Shown here in pieces: positions 51,118 through 55,956 of a stretch of 55,956 bases of DNA. This DNA comes from Oscillospiraceae bacterium (GTDB lineage: Bacteria > Bacillota > Clostridia > Oscillospirales > Ruminococcaceae), in assembly GCA_017460835.1 (NCBI GenBank), contig JAFUAD010000056.1, forward strand, positions 1 to 55,956. Reading direction: 5' to 3'. The translations under genes and the position numbers were made by a program. The notes below the pieces were generated by a model. The model did no database searches. It saw only the letters and a list, made by a program, of their open reading frames with translations, and was not told the origin of the DNA. Every line of letters begins with the position of its first letter. Position 1 is the stretch's first letter.

Positions 51118-52920
51118 ATGAAGCTAATCCGGAGACTCATCCATGCTCTGGCTGTCGGCGCTTCCGCGCTGCTCCTGATGCAGGGTGCTGCGATCTCTGC
51201 ATCGGCTGCTCCGGCAGCCGCGACCACGACAACCATGCCCGCAACCACGGCGGCCCCGCCCCAGACCACACGTTCCGCCGAAGCGCAGGTTGTCTCCGTC
51301 TCCTCAGAGGAGTACCTGACCTTCCTTGACGACACCGAGCCGATGAAAAAGTATTACGATGAAATGGCGGCGCGCAGGGAGGTCTATGACGAGGAAACGG
51401 ACATGACGGCCTTCTTCGCGGAGGCACAGTACAAATTCCACGATGCCTTCGGCACGGCGCTCACCGACGAGATCGGCAAGGGCGTGATGATCACGGTTCT
51501 GATCGTGCTGATTCTGCTCTCGCTGCTCTGGGCGTGTACCGGTCATAAGACCTATCCGTTCTTTGCATCCCTGCTGATTTTCCTGCTGATGAACGGGCTG
51601 TCCATTGCCGAGCTGATCTGTGCCGCGACCGGCGCGGACACCAAGCTCTTTACGGCGGTTCCGATCTGGCTGAACACGGTCGTGTTCCTGCTCTCGGCCG
51701 GACTGATCTTCTTCTGCTTCAAGCGGCGGCGGTTCTCGGCATTCATCATGATGATGACCTGTACCCTCCCGCCGGTTCTGATCGCAGGCTGGTTCGTCCT
51801 CAGAGAGCGCTATGTCAATGCATACGCGGTCTGGCTCGGCTACCGCAAAACGCTGCTTTCCGGCGCCGACGCGGAAAATGCCGAGGCGACGCTGGCAATC
51901 CTGACCGTCATCCTGTTCGCATTCAGCATCGGCATTGCTGCGATCATCTCGCTGCTCGGCGCGAAATTCCGCAAGCCGTTCCTGATGATCGCCTCCTCGC
52001 TGAGCTGCGGCGTGTTTGCCGGCTATCTGCTCTCCTCGATGATTTCCAAATCCAGCAAAATTACCGTTCTGACCTGTCTGGCAATGGGACTGCTCGTGCT
52101 CGGCGGATTCCTCGTGCAGCTCTATATCGGCCGCGGATTCCTGGAGCGCAAAAAACAGCCTGCGCCTTCTCCGGTCGGCGGTGACGATCTGATTCAGACA
52201 GACGGTGACGATGCCCTGGATCCGTTCCCGCACTCCGATTTTGCGGTGCAGCCCGCACCGTTCCCGCAGCCTGATTTCGGGCAGCAGCCAGATTTCGCAC
52301 CGCAGCCTGATTTCGCGCAACAGTCCGGGTTCCCGCAGCAGCCTGATTTCGGGCAGCAGCCTGAATTTGCACCGCAGCCTGCACCGTTCCCGGAGCAGCA
52401 GCGGACACCGGCGCCTGTGCCTGAGATTCCGGCGCCTGCACCGGTACCGGTTCCCGATCTCCCGCTCCCCGCTGCTCCGCGCCCCGCATTCTGCACGAAC
52501 TGCGGCTCTCCGCTGGAGCCCGATGCAGTATTCTGCACAAACTGCGGCCTCCGCGCCGGCGCCGATGCGCCCGAGAGCTCCGCAGCGCAGATTCCGGAGA
52601 CGGAACCGTATGAGCCGGATCCCATCCGGGACGCCTTTACCGACCCCTTTACCGGCGAGGCCGAAAAGCCCGCTCCCGCGCCCGCGGAGCCCGCTCCCGA
52701 AGCAGAGTCCGCCGAGCGCCCCGCTGCCAATCAGGAATCCCGCCGCAGCCGCGAAGCTGCCGGGTCGCAGCAGACTGTGCGCGAGACCGAGCGCACGGGC
52801 GGCCCTGTGATTCACATGGGCGGCAAAAAGCCCGAGGAAACCGGCCTGAAGCTGCACTTTGAGAAAAAAGAGCAGAAAACCAGCACCGGCGACGATGTAT
52901 TCGACAAGGGCGACTTCTGA
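51118..52920 (+). CDS. multi-TM protein with cytoplasmic zinc ribbon
   Basis: A 600-residue protein. A signal-like TM (about 8-30) is followed by a Thr/Ala-rich outer segment of about 90 residues and about six TM helices (120-345). The C-terminal 250 residues are Pro/Gln-rich (repeats of QPDFGQQPDF) with a zinc ribbon CTNCGSPLEPDAVFCTNCG, then a charged tail. The ribbon closely resembles those of the upstream protein. Function unknown; the layout suggests a membrane sensor or anchor that presents a cytoplasmic ribbon to partner proteins. AAAGGCGGCG precedes ATG 51118. Confidence 0.82.
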   Translation: MKLIRRLIHALAVGASALLLMQGAAISASAAPAAATTTTMPATTAAPPQTTRSAEAQVVSVSSEEYLTFLDDTEPMKKYYDEMAARREVYDEETDMTAFFAEAQYKFHDAFGTALTDEIGKGVMITVLIVLILLSLLWACTGHKTYPFFASLLIFLLMNGLSIAELICAATGADTKLFTAVPIWLNTVVFLLSAGLIFFCFKRRRFSAFIMMMTCTLPPVLIAGWFVLRERYVNAYAVWLGYRKTLLSGADAENAEATLAILTVILFAFSIGIAAIISLLGAKFRKPFLMIASSLSCGVFAGYLLSSMISKSSKITVLTCLAMGLLVLGGFLVQLYIGRGFLERKKQPAPSPVGGDDLIQTDGDDALDPFPHSDFAVQPAPFPQPDFGQQPDFAPQPDFAQQSGFPQQPDFGQQPEFAPQPAPFPEQQRTPAPVPEIPAPAPVPVPDLPLPAAPRPAFCTNCGSPLEPDAVFCTNCGLRAGADAPESSAAQIPETEPYEPDPIRDAFTDPFTGEAEKPAPAPAEPAPEAESAERPAANQESRRSREAAGSQQTVRETERTGGPVIHMGGKKPEETGLKLHFEKKEQKTSTGDDVFDKGDF

Positions 52921-52992
52921 TTCCCACCCCAGTGCAAACCGGCACGCTGCCGGGAATTATATTAGAATATATGAATGAAAGGATCTGTTACA

Positions 52993-53679
52993 ATGGGAAG
53001 CAATTTCAAAGCGACATATAATGTCGATCTGGTATTCGTGATTGATGCAACCGGCAGTATGACCGACCTGCTGGATCTGGTGAAGACCAATGCGCTGAAT
53101 TTCTATCCGGATCTGATGCGCGTCATGGAGGAGAAGAAGAAGATCATTGATGCCCTGCGCATCAAGGTCGTCGCATTCCGCGATTATGTTGAGGACCGCG
53201 AGGACGCGATGCTCCGCACAAACTTCTTCAACCTCCCCGCGGATGACCAGATCTTCCGCGAGACCGTCAACTCGATCGAGGCCTTCGGCGGCGGCGACGA
53301 GCCGGAGGACGGCCTTGAGGCGCTGGCCTTCGCGATCCGCTCCAAGTGGTCGGACGGCGGTGTCAGACGCCGCCAGATCATCGTGGTCTGGTCCGATGCC
53401 TCCACGCATCCGATCGGCTACGCAAGAGGTGCATACAACTACCCGAAGACTATGGCGGAGAGCTTTGATGAGCTGACCAAGTGGTGGGGCGACAAGAAGG
53501 ACGGCGGCTATATGGAGGACAACGCCAAGCGCCTGATCATGTATACCCCCGATGTCCCCGGCTGGAGCGACATCACCAAAACATGGAACAACGTCATCCA
53601 CTTTATGTCTGAGGCGGGCAGAGGTCTGGAGGAAGCCGATTATCACCAGATCATCAATGCCATCGCCAACAGTATCTGA
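52993..53679 (+). CDS. TerY-like vWA domain protein
   Basis: A 228-residue protein that is almost entirely a von Willebrand A domain. The MIDAS metal site is D18-x-T20-x-S22 in FVIDATGSM, a Thr variant of the usual DxSxS, and GGGDEPEDGLEAL carries the later ligand region. The ending and size fit TerY-type vWA proteins, which in predicted TerY-P triads are paired with a PP2C phosphatase and a kinase, exactly the next two genes. AAAGGATC precedes ATG 52993; the in-frame ATG at 52975 is part of that region and is rejected. Only 3 bases separate its stop from the phosphatase start. Confidence 0.88.
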   Translation: MGSNFKATYNVDLVFVIDATGSMTDLLDLVKTNALNFYPDLMRVMEEKKKIIDALRIKVVAFRDYVEDREDAMLRTNFFNLPADDQIFRETVNSIEAFGGGDEPEDGLEALAFAIRSKWSDGGVRRRQIIVVWSDASTHPIGYARGAYNYPKTMAESFDELTKWWGDKKDGGYMEDNAKRLIMYTPDVPGWSDITKTWNNVIHFMSEAGRGLEEADYHQIINAIANSI

Positions 53680-53682
53680 GCC

Positions 53683-54690
53683 ATGGCGGTCATCAATCCT
53701 GCCCAGCAGGGCAGCTCGACCAATGCGCTGCCGGATCTCGTGATCTGTGCCTCCAAGGAGCGCATCAAGGGCGCGGGCGAGGACGCCTTTGCCCTGCAAT
53801 ATTCCGAAAGCAAGACCAATACCGGCTATATCGCCGTCTTTGACGGCTGCGGCGGCATGGGCGCACAGAAGTATCAGAAGGCCAAGAATCAGAGCGGCGC
53901 CCGGCTCGCCTCCAATATCACGGCCGATATCGTCGATCGCTTCTATTCCGCGCCGAACGACGGCTTCCACTTCGACGGCAAGGATGCGGAGCGGCTCGAG
54001 CAGAAGCTCAGGTCCGTGCTCCAGACCGTCAAGCAGGAGATCGGCGAGCACTCCTCGTTCGTGATCGGCGGCGACCTCTTCCGCGAGCTGCCGACCACTG
54101 CCAGCATCATTGTCTCGAAAACAGGCAATGACGGCAGCGTCTACTGCGAATACCTCTGGGCGGGCGATTCCAGAGGCTATATGCTCAACGGGGACGGCAT
54201 CTGCCAGATCACCGAGGATGACCTCGAAACCGAGGAGGATGCCTACTCGAACCTGCAAAGCGACGCGAGACTCTCCAATGTCGTGAATGCAGACAAGGCG
54301 TTCGTCATGCACGAAAAGGTCATCAAGCTGAATTCGCCGGTCATGCTGATTACGGCAACCGACGGCTGCTTCGGCTACCTGCGGACACCGATGCACTTCC
54401 AGCATCTGCTGCTCAATACGCTGATGCGCTCGACCAACGAGAAGGCGTGGGAGCAGAATCTGATCAACGAGCTCGACAAGATCGCCGGCGACGACTGCGC
54501 GATCGTCATCTCCATCTACGGCTGCGGCAGCTTCGAGGAGTGCAAGCGCATGTTCATGAAGCTCTACGGTATGCACAATACCAAGTATATCAAGCCGCTC
54601 GCTGCCGATGAAAGCGAGGAAGCCGCTGCCGCGCTCTGGGAGAAGTTCAAGCCGGCATATTACAGAGAATTTGTGCAGAAAAGACGGTGA
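53683..54690 (+). CDS. PP2C-like Ser/Thr phosphatase
   Basis: A 335-residue protein of the PPM/PP2C fold. Metal-binding Asp residues are D34 (GAGEDAFAL), D54 (VFDGCGGMG), D227 (ATDGCFGYL) and D270/D271 (AGDDCAIV); D162 is in WAGDSRGYML. VFDGCGGMG replaces the usual DGHGG, with Cys in place of His, as in several bacterial members. It should remove phosphate from targets of the kinase encoded next. A C-terminal extension of about 55 residues lies beyond the domain. Confidence 0.92.
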   Translation: MAVINPAQQGSSTNALPDLVICASKERIKGAGEDAFALQYSESKTNTGYIAVFDGCGGMGAQKYQKAKNQSGARLASNITADIVDRFYSAPNDGFHFDGKDAERLEQKLRSVLQTVKQEIGEHSSFVIGGDLFRELPTTASIIVSKTGNDGSVYCEYLWAGDSRGYMLNGDGICQITEDDLETEEDAYSNLQSDARLSNVVNADKAFVMHEKVIKLNSPVMLITATDGCFGYLRTPMHFQHLLLNTLMRSTNEKAWEQNLINELDKIAGDDCAIVISIYGCGSFEECKRMFMKLYGMHNTKYIKPLAADESEEAAAALWEKFKPAYYREFVQKRR

Positions 54691-54700
54691 TTTCTGAAAA

Positions 54701-55735
54701 ATGGCTTTGGTAATCGACAAAAGGCTGACTGAGGAGCATAAGCCGCAGGAGCAGCCGCCGGCAGAATTCCAGCCCTATAACATCGGCGACTATACCCTGA
54801 AGGCGCCGCTGACCAGCAACAAGAGCGGCTTCTCCAAATGGGGCTTCTGCTGGAAGGGCGATACGGAGTTTTTCATCAAGGAGTTTCTCTCGCCGGTCTA
54901 TCCGGATGACAGCGTGGAGCTGAATTCCGCGCTCCGCGAAAAGCGAATCGAGGAGTGCATCCACTGGTTTGAGCAGAAAAGCCACATCTATAATACGATC
55001 GTCGCGGCGCAGACCGGCAATCTGGTCGTTCCGGTCTCCTTTTTCAAGTTCAAAAGCCGGTTTTATCTCGTGACGCAGAAGGTCTCCGAGAATGCAATGG
55101 ATTTCGCCATCCTGAGCCGGTTCGATATGGAGCATAAGCTCATTGTCATGAAGGTGCTCGCAAACAGCTTCGCACGGCTCGCAGAGCACAATATCGTCCA
55201 CGCCGACGTCAAGCCGGATAACCTGCTGATCAAGCAGACAAACGGCGGCTTCTTCACAATGAAGATCATCGACTTCGACGCAAGCTATCTGGCGGATTTC
55301 CCGCCAGATCCCGACGAGATTCAGGGCGATACCGTCTATTATGCGCCGGAAACGCTGCTTTATATTATCGGGGAGTGCAATACGCTGACGCCGAAGGTCG
55401 ATGTGTTCGCGATGGGCATTATCTTCCACCAGCTTCTGACCGGTGCGATGCCGGTCATCAAGCCGGAATATGACTATATCTATGAGTCCATCCTGAGCGG
55501 AGACGAGCCCCGGCTCGATCCCTCGCTCCCGGAGCATTACCGCCGGCTTCTGAACGGCATGCTGCAAAAGGAGCCCGAGGACCGGTTCTCGATGCAGCAG
55601 GTGTTCGATATGCTGACGGACTTCCGGGAGCTGGACCGCGCAGATGCAGAGGCGGCCTCTGCCGCCGCCGCCCGAAAGGCGGATGCTCCGGCACAGGTCG
55701 GCTTCATCAGTGCGACCGATGACGATTTATGGTGA
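54701..55735 (+). CDS. divergent Ser/Thr protein kinase
   Basis: A 344-residue kinase without TM. The Lys of subdomain II is K60 (FFIKEF); the catalytic loop is HADVKPDN with D169, K171 and N174; the metal-binding DFG is DFD (191-193); VYYAPETL and DVFAMGIIFHQLLTG complete the lobe. The glycine-rich loop is poor (LTSNKSGFSKWG), and DFD replaces DFG, so it is divergent but probably active since all key residues are present. Homology and order match the kinase of TerY-P triads. Its start is 10 bases past the phosphatase stop. The C-terminus is short and Ala-rich. Confidence 0.9.
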   Translation: MALVIDKRLTEEHKPQEQPPAEFQPYNIGDYTLKAPLTSNKSGFSKWGFCWKGDTEFFIKEFLSPVYPDDSVELNSALREKRIEECIHWFEQKSHIYNTIVAAQTGNLVVPVSFFKFKSRFYLVTQKVSENAMDFAILSRFDMEHKLIVMKVLANSFARLAEHNIVHADVKPDNLLIKQTNGGFFTMKIIDFDASYLADFPPDPDEIQGDTVYYAPETLLYIIGECNTLTPKVDVFAMGIIFHQLLTGAMPVIKPEYDYIYESILSGDEPRLDPSLPEHYRRLLNGMLQKEPEDRFSMQQVFDMLTDFRELDRADAEAASAAAARKADAPAQVGFISATDDDLW

Positions 55736-55746
55736 GGTAAAAAAAC

Positions 55747-55956
55747 ATGTGGATATGCAGTAAATGTAAAAAAGGAAATCAGGATACGACCTCCGTATGC
55801 ACCTGCGGCGCACCGCGGATGTGGGTCTGCACGACCTGTGAGACCCTGAATCCGTATTCCGTCGGCATCTGCTCGATCTGCGGCGCAGCAAAGCCCGCGG
55901 CCTCGCAGCAGCAGCCGGTCACATGGGGCAAGGGCTTCAGCGGCTCGATGGTAACC
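55747..55956 (+). CDS. zinc-ribbon protein, N-terminal part
   Basis: The first 70 residues of a protein cut off by the window end. Three CxxC or CxC pairs in a row are seen (CSKCKKG, CTCG, CTTCE, CSICG), forming at least two zinc knuckles, then a Gln/Pro/Ala stretch. It starts 11 bases after the kinase stop and so extends the same block. It continues past the window; the rest cannot be described. Confidence 0.8.
   Translation, partial: MWICSKCKKGNQDTTSVCTCGAPRMWVCTTCETLNPYSVGICSICGAAKPAASQQQPVTWGKGFSGSMVT

Noticed and set aside
1-55956. tRNA or rRNA genes
   Set aside because: I saw no cloverleaf with a GGTTCGAATCC-type T-arm and no rRNA-like sequence on reading both strands, although a short tRNA could be missed without a scanning program.

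Overview
The window is high-GC Firmicutes DNA, most like a cellulosome-forming Ruminococcus or a close relative in the Oscillospirales (inference; no rRNA or other marker is present). The evidence is four proteins with dockerin-type double Ca-binding repeats (a GH44 glucanase, a tandem GH16 glucanase, a transglutaminase-like protein and a CotH protein), long Thr-rich linkers, a tryptophan T-box, Gram-positive ribosome binding sites, frequent GTG/TTG starts and consensus sigma-A promoters, most with 17-bp spacers.

Layout. 0.2-4.7 kb: DUF1292 protein, YihY-type membrane protein, and a divergent two-gene ABC exporter. 4.7-5.3 kb: a long non-coding stretch with a hairpin-rich repeat (copy A). 5.3-11.3 kb: XRE regulator, GH44 endoglucanase with dockerin, AraC/GyrI-type regulator, MutS-like ATPase. 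11.4-15.0 kb (minus): ECF sigma and DUF4179-type anti-sigma with overlapping reading frames, then a secreted transglutaminase-like protein with Thr-rich linker and dockerin. 15.2-22.1 kb: complete trpEGDCFBA operon behind a Trp T-box leader. 22.1-33.7 kb: DUF3810 membrane protein, tandem GH16 enzyme with adjacent AraC regulator, three zinc-ribbon/one-TM proteins (two are recent duplicates), GNAT, cysteine desulfurase plus mnmA, a small ORF plus M50 (SpoIVFB-like) protease, and HU. 34.2-36.7 kb: dockerin-CotH protein. 36.8-41.6 kb (minus): surface O-acetylation operon (MBOAT, lipoprotein, DHHW/AlgX-like protein, dedicated acyl carrier protein). 41.6-43.1 kb: 1.5 kb without a convincing gene, built from interleaved inverted and direct repeats. 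43.1-49.7 kb: prfC, two-component system, repeat copy B (inverted relative to A), two COG0523/CobW-type GTPases linked to metal handling, YgjP-type metallopeptidase.

49.9 kb to the window end is one co-directional block: Pro/Ala-rich zinc-ribbon protein, multi-TM zinc-ribbon protein, TerY-like vWA protein, PP2C-like phosphatase, divergent Ser/Thr kinase, and the start of another zinc-ribbon protein cut by the window edge. It matches the core of the predicted TerY-P (vWA-PP2C-kinase) signalling triad, joined here to zinc-ribbon and membrane partners. This block, the covarying hairpin repeat family (about 4.8, 23.3, 36.7 and 46.6 kb) and the 41.6-43.1 kb repeat array are the parts most worth following up.
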